From NCBI RefSeq assembly GCF_004323735.1, contig NZ_CP036455.1, positions 1,607,101 to 1,671,100 on the forward strand: a stretch of 64,000 nt of DNA, in the 5' to 3' direction. Below are positions 25,971-33,801 of the stretch, one piece after another (position 1 is the stretch's first letter; every line of letters begins with the position of its first letter). Below the pieces are notes generated by a model. That model worked only from the letters and a program-made list of their open reading frames with translations. It made no database searches and was not told the DNA's origin. This stretch comes from Streptomonospora litoralis (lineage in GTDB: Bacteria > Actinomycetota > Actinomycetes > Streptosporangiales > Streptosporangiaceae). The position numbers and the translations under genes were made by a program.

Positions 25971-27509
25971 TCACTCGCCGCGTTCGGGGCGTCGGGTGCC
26001 GCCGCCGGAGGAGTCTGTCGTCGAGGAGTCGCCCTCCTCCGGCTCGGTCTCGGCCCGCTCCGCCAGCGCCGCCTCGTGGCGGGCTCCGGGGTCCCAGCCG
26101 CGTTCGACGGCGCGCTTCTGCACCACGATCGCCCCCGCGAGCAGGGCGGCCGCCAGCACCAGCGCGAGCACGACACCGCCCACGTCGCCCGTGCGGAACG
26201 CGTAGCCGATCGCGATGCCGAACCAGCCGAAGTCGGCGTCGCCGAAGGTGGTGTTGGCCGTGCCGAAGTCGCCGAGCACGCCGAGCAGGAAAGCGGGCAG
26301 CAAGGTGATCAGCACGCCGTTGACGAAGGCCCCCGCGACAGCGCCGCGCCGGCCACCCGTCGCGTTGCCGAACACCCCGGCGGCACCCCCGGTGAAGAAG
26401 TGCGGCACCAGCCCCGGCAGGATCAGCGCCAGCCCGAATACCGGATTGAGCGCCACGGCCATCACCGCCAGCGTCACCAGCCCGCCGACGAAGCTGGAGA
26501 GGAACCCCACCAGAACCGCGTTCTGCGCGAAGGGGAACACGATCGGCGCGTCCAGCGCGGGAACCGCGCCCGGCACCACGCGGTCGGCGATGCCCTGGAA
26601 CGCCGGCACCAGCTCGCCCAGGATGGTCCGCACGCCGTAGAGGATCACCGCGACCCCGATGCCGAACTGCAGGCCCTGCATCACCGACTGCATGATGAAG
26701 TGCCCGATGGTGGGCTCGATGCCTTCGGCCGGCGGGAACATCTCCAGCGCGGCCGCCGTGCCCTGGCGGGCCCAGAAGACCAGCGCCACGGCGACGTAGA
26801 TGAGCACCATCGACAGCGCCGTGGCCACCATCGAGTCGCGCAGGAAGCGCAGCCCTTCGGGCAGTTTCAGATCCTCGGTGCTGCGGCTGGTGCGGCCGAC
26901 GAGCTGCCCGGTGGCGCCGGCGGCCACATAGCCCAGCGTGCCGAAGTGGCCGATGGCGATCTTGCCGTCGCCGCCGACCCTGCGTGTCCACGGCTGGGAC
27001 AGCGCCGGCAGCGCCACCATCACCACCGCGAGCAGCACCGCGCCCAGCGCCACCGAGACGGCGGTGGGCAGCGCGGTGGTGGCCAGCACCATCGTCAGCA
27101 GCGTGGCCATGAAGAGGATGTGGTGGCCGGTGAGGAAGACGTAGTGCAGCGGGGTGAACCGGGCCAGCACCAGGCTCAGCGCGAATCCCGCGATCATGAT
27201 CCAGGCGACCTGGGCGCCGAACCGGTCCTGGGCGATCGCCACGATCGCCTCGTTGGTGGGCACGACGCCCTGGGCTCCGGCGGCGCCCTGGATCATCACG
27301 CCCAGCGGGTCCAGGGCCGTTACGACGATGTCGGCGCCGGCCCCGATCAGCAGGAAGCCGAGTACCGCTTTGAGGCCGCCGCCCACGATCTGGCCGACCG
27401 ACTTGCGCAGGGCGATCAGGCCCACGGCGGTGATCAGGCCGACCATGTAGGCCGGGATGCTCAGGACCTCGTTGACGATGAACTGCGCGACTGCGACGAG
27501 CTGATCCAT
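25971..27509 (-). CDS. PTS ascorbate-type transporter, IIC component (UlaA-like)
   Basis: The 512-residue membrane protein aligns by eye with UlaA/SgaT: LRKSVGQIVGGGLKAVLGFLL near residue 38, FTPLHYVFLTGHHILFMATL, the EDLKLPEGLRFLRDSM segment, LVPAFQGIADRVVPGAVPAL, the FAQNAVLVGFLSSF block and LILPGLVPHFFTGGAAGVFG. These are hallmarks of the ascorbate PTS permease, which imports and phosphorylates L-ascorbate or related acids. A polar 45-residue Glu/Thr-rich tail follows. The ATG at 27509 has GGAG 8 nt upstream; an in-frame GTG at 27542 is less likely. It is last in an IIA-IIB-IIC operon. Confidence 0.88.
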   Translation of the reverse strand: MDQLVAVAQFIVNEVLSIPAYMVGLITAVGLIALRKSVGQIVGGGLKAVLGFLLIGAGADIVVTALDPLGVMIQGAAGAQGVVPTNEAIVAIAQDRFGAQVAWIMIAGFALSLVLARFTPLHYVFLTGHHILFMATLLTMVLATTALPTAVSVALGAVLLAVVMVALPALSQPWTRRVGGDGKIAIGHFGTLGYVAAGATGQLVGRTSRSTEDLKLPEGLRFLRDSMVATALSMVLIYVAVALVFWARQGTAAALEMFPPAEGIEPTIGHFIMQSVMQGLQFGIGVAVILYGVRTILGELVPAFQGIADRVVPGAVPALDAPIVFPFAQNAVLVGFLSSFVGGLVTLAVMAVALNPVFGLALILPGLVPHFFTGGAAGVFGNATGGRRGAVAGAFVNGVLITLLPAFLLGVLGDFGTANTTFGDADFGWFGIAIGYAFRTGDVGGVVLALVLAAALLAGAIVVQKRAVERGWDPGARHEAALAERAETEPEEGDSSTTDSSGGGTRRPERGE

Positions 27510-27638
27510 AGGGCCGCTCCTGGCAACAGGGATTCGTTCCACCGCCGCGGCGCGCCGCCGGCGCGGGTCGGCGGATGCGGCGCCCGCTCGGGCCGCCGCG
27601 GCGGGAGTGTGCAGGGTCTACACGAGCCGGCCGGACCG

Positions 27639-27914
27639 CTACCGGCCCACGGCGGCGCCGAGTTTCTCGCGGATCTCCCCGCCGTCGACGAAGTTGTCCA
27701 CGACGACCACGGGAATGCCCACGTCGCCCAGTTCTGCCGCGAGTTCGCCGGAGGTCAGCACCACGTCGGCGGTCGCCGCGGCTCCGCGGGCGGTGCCGAT
27801 GTCGGCGATCTCCACGTCGGCGTCCAGGCCGAGGTCGTTCGCGGCCTTCTCGGCGTTGCTCTTGAGTAGAACGCTGGTGCCGATGCCCATGCCGCATACC
27901 GCGAGGATCTTCAT
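27639..27914 (-). CDS. PTS IIB component (lactose/cellobiose-like fold, UlaB-type)
   Basis: The 91-residue protein opens with MKILAVCGMGIGTSVLLKSN; Cys7 in the CGMGIGTS phosphate loop is the expected phosphorylation site that receives the phosphoryl group from IIA and passes it to the sugar. The size and the ADVVLTSGELAAELGDVGIP middle part fit UlaB. Its ATG overlaps the IIA stop by four bases (27911-27914), and IIC follows after 129 bp. Confidence 0.9.
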   Translation of the reverse strand: MKILAVCGMGIGTSVLLKSNAEKAANDLGLDADVEIADIGTARGAAATADVVLTSGELAAELGDVGIPVVVVDNFVDGGEIREKLGAAVGR

Positions 27915-28384
27915 TGCTCTTCGCTCGATTCGTACTCGCTGATGGTGCCGTGGATGTCCGCCGCGCTGGTGGCGGCGGTGAGCCGGGCCAGCCGATCGGG
28001 GTCGGCCAGCAGCCGGGCCAGCCGCGAAAGCGCCGAGGAGTGGCCGTCGTGGTCGACGGCGGCGAGGCCGATCACCAGCCGGACCGGGTCGTTGCTGGTA
28101 TGGCCGAACTCGACCGGCTCCGCCAGCCCCGCCCAGGACAGCCCCGTGTGCAGCACGGCGGGGGAGGGGCGGGAGTGGGCGAGCGCCAGGCCGGGGGCGA
28201 TCACGATGTAGGGCCCGTACTCCTCGACCGCCTGCTGCATCTCGCCGATGTAGTCGTCCGCGGTCGCGCCCGTGGCGACCAGGAGTTCGCCGGCGGCTCT
28301 GATCGCCGCACGCCAGTCCTCGGCCTCGATGCCGGTGACGATGGCGTCGACCGGCAGCAGCCGCGACAGCGACGGTTCCTGCAT
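27911..28384 (-). CDS. PTS IIA component (mannitol/fructose superfamily, UlaC-type)
   Basis: The 157-residue protein has the EIIA-2 fold pattern, with His70 in PGLALAHSRPSPAVLHTGLS as the phosphoryl acceptor from HPr. The surrounding YGPYIVIAPG and GLAAVDHDGHSSALSRLARL blocks fit ascorbate-type IIA. It is the first gene of the operon; the 206-bp spacer to the divergent HAD gene should hold the promoter. No ula metabolic gene or PTS regulator is adjacent, so the substrate is inferred from IIC only. Confidence 0.88.
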   Translation of the reverse strand: MQEPSLSRLLPVDAIVTGIEAEDWRAAIRAAGELLVATGATADDYIGEMQQAVEEYGPYIVIAPGLALAHSRPSPAVLHTGLSWAGLAEPVEFGHTSNDPVRLVIGLAAVDHDGHSSALSRLARLLADPDRLARLTAATSAADIHGTISEYESSEEQ

Positions 28385-28590
28385 GGTGCCTCCCGAAGGT
28401 GGACCCGGCCCGCCGCGTGCGCTGCGGGATCACTCCCGCTACGGGCCGCGCTCTCACGCTAGGTCGTGATCGCACGAATGTAACGTAGGGCACGGTTCGG
28501 TGTCGTGCAGGTATGCGCGCGGGTACGCTCCCCGGGATCGGGAACCGCCGCCGCAGCGGCGGACGAGCGCGAAGGGATACGGATAGACGG

Positions 28591-29283
28591 ATGCTGCGCC
28601 CGATGAACCTGATCTTCGACGCCGACGACACCCTGTGGGAGTGCAACGTCCTCTTCGAGCAGGCGATCGAGGAGTTCGTCGACTACGTCGGGCATCCCGC
28701 GCTCTCCCGCGCGCAGATCCGCGCGGTGCTGACCGGGATCGAACGGGAGAACAGCGCCCGCTACGGCTACGGCGCCCGCGTCTTCGAGCGCAGCTTGGGT
28801 GACTGCCTGGCGCGGTTGCGGCCCGGCGGAAGGGTGGACGACGCCGACCGCGCCTACCTCCACGGGCTGTGCCGGCGGATCGTCGAAGGCGAGATCATCC
28901 TGCTCGAAGGCGTGCTGGAGACCCTCCACGCGCTGCGCGACCGGCACCCCCTGTACCTGCTGACCAAGGGCGATCCCGAGCACCAGCAGCTCAAGATCGA
29001 CGGCTCGGGGCTGGCCTCGCTGTTCGACGGCATCGGAATCGTCCCGGAGAAGGAGCCGCAGGCCTACCGCGACTTCGGGCGGACGCACGGGCTCGACCCC
29101 GAGCACACCTGGATGATCGGCAACTCGGTGAAGTCCGACGTCCTCCCCGCGCTGGAGGCGGGCATGGGCGCCGTCCTCGTGCCGCACCCGGCCACCTGGG
29201 TCCTCGAACACGCCGAGCCGCCCGCGTCCCACGACCGCTACCGCGAGGTCACCCCGATCGGTCGGCTCGTCGAGGTCTTCTGA
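28591..29283 (+). CDS. HAD-superfamily hydrolase
   Basis: The 230-residue protein has all four HAD motifs: DADDTLWE near the N-terminus (nucleophile and acid/base Asp), the LLTKGD Thr motif, KEPQAYRDFG with the Lys, and MIGNSVKSDVLPALEAG with the metal-binding acidic residue. It resembles small phosphatases of the YjjG/phosphoglycolate type. The ATG at 28591 or the one at 28603 may be used; the first has a loose purine-rich site upstream. It could dephosphorylate a sugar or nucleotide phosphate; its divergent position next to an ascorbate-type PTS is suggestive only. Confidence 0.82.
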   Translation: MLRPMNLIFDADDTLWECNVLFEQAIEEFVDYVGHPALSRAQIRAVLTGIERENSARYGYGARVFERSLGDCLARLRPGGRVDDADRAYLHGLCRRIVEGEIILLEGVLETLHALRDRHPLYLLTKGDPEHQQLKIDGSGLASLFDGIGIVPEKEPQAYRDFGRTHGLDPEHTWMIGNSVKSDVLPALEAGMGAVLVPHPATWVLEHAEPPASHDRYREVTPIGRLVEVF

Positions 29284-29617
29284 CACGCGAGGGCGGACAT
29301 GGGACCGCGGCGGTCGCAGGCGCGCCCGGCGGGGGCGGCAAGGAGGCCGCGGAGCCGGGAGGCGCTCAAGGGCCCGTTATGTCGCAGGGCAGCGTGGCGA
29401 TCGTGGCCGTATGACGAGATCCAGCGGCGTTTTTTGGGAATTCGGCCACGATCGCCACGTCTTCCGCGGCCGGCTCCGGCCGGCCGCCGCCACCGGCGAG
29501 CACCCGGCCTGTTGGGCGCGGGCCCGGTCCTCCGCCGTCCTCGGCGCCGCTTTAGACCACCCCTTCACCAGGCAGACCGACGAGGCCGCCCAGCAGACCG
29601 GCGTTGTTGAACAGGGT
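29284..29617. other. Intergenic region with long inverted repeat, 334 bp
   Basis: No credible gene is seen. It contains a perfect 17-bp inverted repeat with a comparatively AT-rich 33-nt centre, described below, and GC-rich sequence leading to the convergent acyltransferase gene stop. Confidence 0.5.
29393..29459. repeat. 17-bp perfect inverted repeat with 33-nt centre
   Basis: CGTGGCGATCGTGGCCG (29393-29409) recurs as its exact reverse complement at 29443-29459. The centre includes a run of six T and GGGAATT, unusual here. The arms do not extend further. It may be a terminator-like stem, a repressor site, or a relic of a small mobile element; no target-site duplication is obvious. Confidence 0.7.
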
Positions 29618-30790
29618 CTAGAACACGCGGTCGGCTCGGGGGAGTGAGCGCAGCAGGTAGGCCGCGCCCCAGCACAGCGGCAGCGCGAGCGCGCCCACGG
29701 CAGCGAACTTGGCGACGGCCGGCGCCTCCCACTCCGAGAAGGCGTGGTTCAGCCCGACCAGCACCGCAGGGTGCAGAAAGTAGACCGCGTAGGCGTGGTC
29801 GGAGAGGAACCTCCCGACGGCCGAACGGCGGTTGAACCGTCGCTGGAACAGCGCCGACAGCGCCAGCACGGTGCCCGCGGCGAGGGTGCTCTCCGTCGCC
29901 GCCACCGCGAGCGTCTGCCAACTGCCGGGCTGGAGGGCCGCCGGGTCACCCAGCACGGTTATCACGAGCACGTAGACCGGCACCATGAATAGGGCGGCTG
30001 CCGCTCCGCCCCAGCCCGCCCAGCGCGGTACGGCGTCGAACCAGCCCTTGCGGAAGGCCAGTACCCCCGCGGCGAAGAGCAGCACGTACTGCGGCATGTA
30101 GGCGGGAGTGGGCAGTACGCCTGCGATGGAGGTGCCGCTGGGCACCATGATGCGCCACAGGTAGGTGACCGCTATCAGCAGGGCCACGGAGCCGGTGACG
30201 GCCAGTGGTCCGATAGCGCCGGCCGGTCCGGCCGGGACCACCTGCGCCGCCGGCGCGGCCGCGGCCTCGCGCTCGGGAGCGAACCGCCTGATCAGCACGT
30301 ATGCCAGGGCGAACACCAGGAGCGTGGCGACGAACCACATGGGGCCGGGGTCCATATTCGCCACGGCGTAGCGCCAGAAGGGTGTCCCGCCGGGATCGGC
30401 CAGGTAGTCCCCAAGGCCGAGCAGAGGGCGGAACAGCACCACGAAGAGCAGCAGCGGCACCCCCAGCCGCACCAGCCTGCCGCCGATGAAGCCGCGGGCG
30501 CCTTTGCGGTCGTGGGAGCCGGGCGTGAAGAACCCGGCGATCATGAAGAAGAACCCCATGAAGAACGTCTGGTTGAGGGCGTTGAAGACGTCCAGCAGGA
30601 GGCCGCTGGGGTCGTCGGCCGGTTCGACGTAGTACCACATCGCGATGTTGCCGTAGGCGATGGCGGCGTGGTGCAGCACCACCAGCACCGTCAGCGCGAC
30701 GCGCAGGTTGTCCAGGTAGTACAGCCGCGGGCGGGTCGGTGCTGCGGCCCCGTCCGCAGGTGGGGAGGCGGTGGTCCGGTTCGATGCCAT
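29618..30790 (-). CDS. Acyltransferase-3 family membrane protein
   Basis: The 390-residue protein has about ten helices and the acyltransferase-3 signature: RLYYLDNLRVALTVLVVLHH with the conserved His, FMGFFFMIAGFFTPGSHDRK with the GxxRKG-like Arg/Lys segment, and the late SDHAYAVYFLHPAVLVGLNH. Such proteins modify envelope glycans or export acylated products with acyl-CoA donors. The ATG at 30790 has GGAG 8 nt upstream. It lies downstream of a TetR gene in the same direction, separated by 222 bp with an AT-rich repeat segment, so TetR control is plausible. Confidence 0.85.
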   Translation of the reverse strand: MASNRTTASPPADGAAAPTRPRLYYLDNLRVALTVLVVLHHAAIAYGNIAMWYYVEPADDPSGLLLDVFNALNQTFFMGFFFMIAGFFTPGSHDRKGARGFIGGRLVRLGVPLLLFVVLFRPLLGLGDYLADPGGTPFWRYAVANMDPGPMWFVATLLVFALAYVLIRRFAPEREAAAAPAAQVVPAGPAGAIGPLAVTGSVALLIAVTYLWRIMVPSGTSIAGVLPTPAYMPQYVLLFAAGVLAFRKGWFDAVPRWAGWGGAAAALFMVPVYVLVITVLGDPAALQPGSWQTLAVAATESTLAAGTVLALSALFQRRFNRRSAVGRFLSDHAYAVYFLHPAVLVGLNHAFSEWEAPAVAKFAAVGALALPLCWGAAYLLRSLPRADRVF

Positions 30791-30821
30791 GGACGATCTC
30801 CGATCCGGGGCGAGACGGGGT

Positions 30822-30875
30822 GACTTCTGTCCAAGCGTACTGATTTTTGTCCGAACGGCCAGTTTTTTAGTCAAG
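30822..30875. promoter_or_regulatory. AT-rich segment with repeated GAC-A-tract motifs, candidate TetR site/promoter
   Basis: Read on the minus strand, this segment has TTGACT followed by an A-run, then GGACAAAAATCAGT and GGACAGAAGTC at roughly helical intervals. It is strikingly AT-rich compared with its surroundings and precedes the acyltransferase gene. A promoter overlapped by sites for the upstream TetR protein is a reasonable guess; no perfect palindrome is present. Confidence 0.35.
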
Positions 30876-31012
30876 TGGGCAGAAGAGAGTCGGTGGCCTC
30901 CATCACGGATCCCTGAGCCGCCGTTGAGACCGGTCGAGCGCAGACGGAAAGCGGCGGGACCGACTACGCGTCCGCTTGCGGGCGCCGCCGGAGCGCGCGC
31001 CGGCGGGGCGGG

Positions 31013-31645
31013 TCAGGCGGGGGAGTCGGCCCGCGTGGCGCGGTCGACCAGCTCGGCCACTTCGGCGGCGTGGGCCTCCAGGTCGTGGTCCGGATAGGCC
31101 ACCCAGTACTGGAACATCCCGTCGATCAATGCCTGCACGGACACCGCCATGACCCGCGTGTCGAAGGCGCGGAAGACGCCCCGGTCCTGGCCGGCGCGCA
31201 GCAGCTCCGAATAGCCCTGGTAGATCGACTCGGTCGCCCGGATGCGGTAGCGCGGCGTGCCCTCAGGGGTCTGCGTGCCGCTGAAGATGCCGGCCAGGGC
31301 CAGCAGCTGCTCGCGGTGCCCGCGCATGTACTCGCCCACGGCCAGGATGTGGGTCCGCAAGGAGGAGCGCTCGTCGGCCGCCTCCGCGGCGCGGGGCAGC
31401 ACGAACTCCGCGATGTCGGAGTAGACCTGCTCGACGGCCCGCTCCATCAGCTCGTCCTTGCCGGAGAAGTGGTAGGAGATGACGCCCTTGCTGATACCGG
31501 CCCGCTGCGCGATGCGCGACAGCGAGGCGCCGGCATAGCCCGCCTCGGCGACGGTGCCGATGGCAGCGGAGACGATCTGCGCGCGCCGGGCCTCCTCGAT
31601 GAAGGTGCGTTTGCGGCGGCCGTCCGAGCGCGAATCTGACCCCAT
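31013..31645 (-). CDS. TetR family transcriptional regulator
   Basis: The 210-residue protein has the TetR DNA-binding domain in the first 65 residues (RAQIVSAAIGTVAEAGYAGA, SLSRIAQRAGISKGVISYHF) and an all-helical ligand/dimer domain. The basic N-terminal arm SRSDGRRKRTF precedes it. On the minus strand TATGTT (31654-31659) lies 8 nt before the ATG with no Shine-Dalgarno sequence, so the mRNA may be leaderless. The likely target is the membrane acyltransferase gene downstream and its own gene. Ligand unknown. Confidence 0.88.
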   Translation of the reverse strand: MGSDSRSDGRRKRTFIEEARRAQIVSAAIGTVAEAGYAGASLSRIAQRAGISKGVISYHFSGKDELMERAVEQVYSDIAEFVLPRAAEAADERSSLRTHILAVGEYMRGHREQLLALAGIFSGTQTPEGTPRYRIRATESIYQGYSELLRAGQDRGVFRAFDTRVMAVSVQALIDGMFQYWVAYPDHDLEAHAAEVAELVDRATRADSPA

Positions 31646-31775
31646 GGACAGCGAACATACCAGCGGGTCGGCAGCTGCCCGCGCACCTCGGAACGCGCGG
31701 TCGTGCGCGGTCGCCGCGGCCCCGCGCGGGCAGCGGCCGGCGTGCGCCCCTCCGCTCGCCCGGTGTCGCCGCGCG

Positions 31776-32462
31776 TCAGTGCCTGCGGCGGGTGATGTGG
31801 GCGGCGGTGCGGTCGCGGTGCTCCAGGGAGTCGCTGGTGGTGGGGGATTGGGCGCGCATCAGGCGGCGCGCGTCGTCGGCGGCGGCGCGCGCCGCCTGGG
31901 GTGAGGCGGCCCGCCGCCCCGCCTGGGCCCCTTCCTCGGGCAGGCCGAGGCCGCCGGGCAGGCCGATACGCCCCACGATGCGCATCTGCGCGCCCTCCTG
32001 CGACACCGAAGGGCGGATGTCGCCCGTCTCGGATTTCCAGTTGCGCAACCGGTGCTGCAGCCACTCGACGCCTTCGTAGCCCGGTCCCTGCTCCCACGGC
32101 GTCCCGTCGTGGCGGTGGCCCAGCGCGTGCAGCAGGTCGCCCACCGTCCAGCCCGCGGCGAAGAACCGGGCGGCCTCGTCGCGCAGTTCCGCGAAGTCGA
32201 CGCCGCGCAGCGACGGATCGCTGCGGCGCAGCGTCTCGCAGGCGCGGTGCACGTCGCTGCGGGTGTGCACCGTCGCCGAGAGCGGATCGGGCTTCGAATC
32301 CGCAAGCAGGGCGGGGTCGACGGTCACCAGAACATCGCCGCCGCCCCGGTTCTCCCAGATGCTCACCTGGTCGCGCGGCCAGCCCTGGGACTCCACCAGG
32401 TCGGCGGCCAGCCGGCGCAGATCCAGCTCCCCGCCCTCGGAGACGATGCGAAACTCGGCCAC
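31776..32462 (-). CDS. Conserved-looking actinobacterial protein of unknown function
   Basis: The 228-residue product starts at GTG 32462 with GGGAGGG nine bases upstream. I do not recognise a named family. Residues 1-80 read as an alpha/beta region (EFRIVSEGGELDLRRLAADL, VSIWENRGGGDVLVTVDPAL); residues 90-160 look helical and may form a winged-helix-like unit (ARFFAAGWTVGDLLHALGHR followed by a Trp-rich WLQHRLRNWKSETGD); the last 60 residues are polar, Arg/Ala-rich and probably disordered. There is no signal peptide or membrane helix. It is divergent from the nucleoside catabolism operon but a link is not shown. Confidence 0.6.
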   Translation of the reverse strand: MAEFRIVSEGGELDLRRLAADLVESQGWPRDQVSIWENRGGGDVLVTVDPALLADSKPDPLSATVHTRSDVHRACETLRRSDPSLRGVDFAELRDEAARFFAAGWTVGDLLHALGHRHDGTPWEQGPGYEGVEWLQHRLRNWKSETGDIRPSVSQEGAQMRIVGRIGLPGGLGLPEEGAQAGRRAASPQAARAAADDARRLMRAQSPTTSDSLEHRDRTAAHITRRRH

Positions 32463-32839
32463 ACTCGCCGCCCTCCCCGCGCGCCCGCGCACTGCGCGGC
32501 CACCCGCGTCACGGTGAACCCTTCCCGCCCCATCATGCCCGACAGCGGGCGGCGTCCGATGCGCCGGTTCTCCACAAGCGGCGGACGGGTGTGGTGCGGG
32601 GCGGGGCTGATGCGCTTGACTTGAAATAAGAGGTTCCCCCGGAGCCCCCGCGCTGTCGTGCCGCGATTCCGCGGTCGTCTCAGGGCGCCGGACGCGGCGC
32701 GCCGCTCCGACCACTCGTCCACAAGCGCTCTTGCCGGGCGCCGCCGCCGGGTGGTGGCGTGGCACTATGGGGGGCGTTGCACCCGGTGCCACAAGCCCCC
32801 GGTGCGACATCCGCGACCAGCGACATCCGTGAGGTGCCA
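32463..32839. other. Divergent regulatory region upstream of deoC, 377 bp
   Basis: An AT-rich pocket (CTTGACTTGAAATAAGAGG, about 32614-32632) stands out and could hold a promoter for either direction. Nearer to deoC, GGCACTATGG (about 32761) resembles actinobacterial -10 regions. No regulator binding site is recognised. Confidence 0.35.
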
Positions 32840-33790
32840 GTGCCCGAAACCGCCCTTCCGCCCGATCCGGCGGCGGAGTTGTCGAACACTTCGTTGCGGG
32901 CGCTGCTGCACGGCCTGCCCGGCGTCGACGAGGTCGGCGCGCAGGCGCGCGCGGCAGACCTCTCCACCCGCTCCATCAAGACCACCGCCAAGGCGCGGGC
33001 GATCGACCTCGCGATCAGCATGATCGACCTCACCACCCTGGAGGGCGCCGACACTCCCGGCAAGGTCCGGGCGCTCTCGGCCAAGGCCGTGCGCCCCGAC
33101 CCGACCGACCCGACTGTGCCCCCGGTCGCCGCCGTGTGCGTCTACTCCGACCTCGTCGCCGCGGCCGCCGAGACGCTGACCGGCTCCGGAGTCGGCGTGG
33201 CCTCGGTCGCCACCGCGTTCCCCGCGGGCCGGGCGCCACTGGAGGCCAAACTCGCCGACACCCGCCGCGCGGTCGCCGACGGCGCAGCCGAGATCGACAT
33301 GGTCATCGACCGGGGCGCGTTCCTCGCTGGCGACTACCGCGCCGTTTACGACGAGATCACCGCGGTCAAACAGGCCTGCGGCGCCGCCCACCTCAAGGTG
33401 ATCCTGGAGACCGGCGAACTCGCCACCTACGACAACGTCCGCCGCGCCTCGTGGCTGGCCATCCTCGCCGGAGCCGACTTCATCAAGACCTCCACGGGCA
33501 AGGTGGCGCCCGCCGCGACGCTCCCCGTCACCCTGGTCATGCTGGAGGCGGTGCGCGACCACCACGCCGCCACCGGCCACCGCGTCGGCGTCAAGCCCGC
33601 CGGCGGTATCCGCACCGCCAAGGACGCCATGAAGTACCTGGTCCTGGTGAACGAGGTCGCCGGAGACGGCTGGCTGGACCCCGCCTACTTCCGCCTCGGC
33701 GCGTCCAGCCTGCTCAACGACCTGCTCATGCAGCGGACCCGGCTCTCCACGGGCACCTACTCCGGCCCCGACTACTACACCCTGGACTGA
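32840..33790 (+). CDS. deoC: Deoxyribose-phosphate aldolase
   Basis: This 316-residue class I aldolase cleaves 2-deoxyribose-5-phosphate into glyceraldehyde-3-phosphate and acetaldehyde. The Schiff-base lysine lies in ADFIKTSTGKVAP; MVIDRGAFLAGDY, VILETGEL and VGVKPAGGIRT are further family blocks. An N-terminal extension of about 60 residues, compared with E. coli DeoC, is usual in the longer eukaryote-like/actinobacterial group. GTG 32840 is preferred because GAGG precedes it by a few bases; GTG 32834 is an alternative. It opens an operon with two aldehyde dehydrogenase genes, which would handle the acetaldehyde. Confidence 0.92.
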   Translation: MPETALPPDPAAELSNTSLRALLHGLPGVDEVGAQARAADLSTRSIKTTAKARAIDLAISMIDLTTLEGADTPGKVRALSAKAVRPDPTDPTVPPVAAVCVYSDLVAAAAETLTGSGVGVASVATAFPAGRAPLEAKLADTRRAVADGAAEIDMVIDRGAFLAGDYRAVYDEITAVKQACGAAHLKVILETGELATYDNVRRASWLAILAGADFIKTSTGKVAPAATLPVTLVMLEAVRDHHAATGHRVGVKPAGGIRTAKDAMKYLVLVNEVAGDGWLDPAYFRLGASSLLNDLLMQRTRLSTGTYSGPDYYTLD

Positions 33791-33801
33791 GAGGCCGACC
33801 A

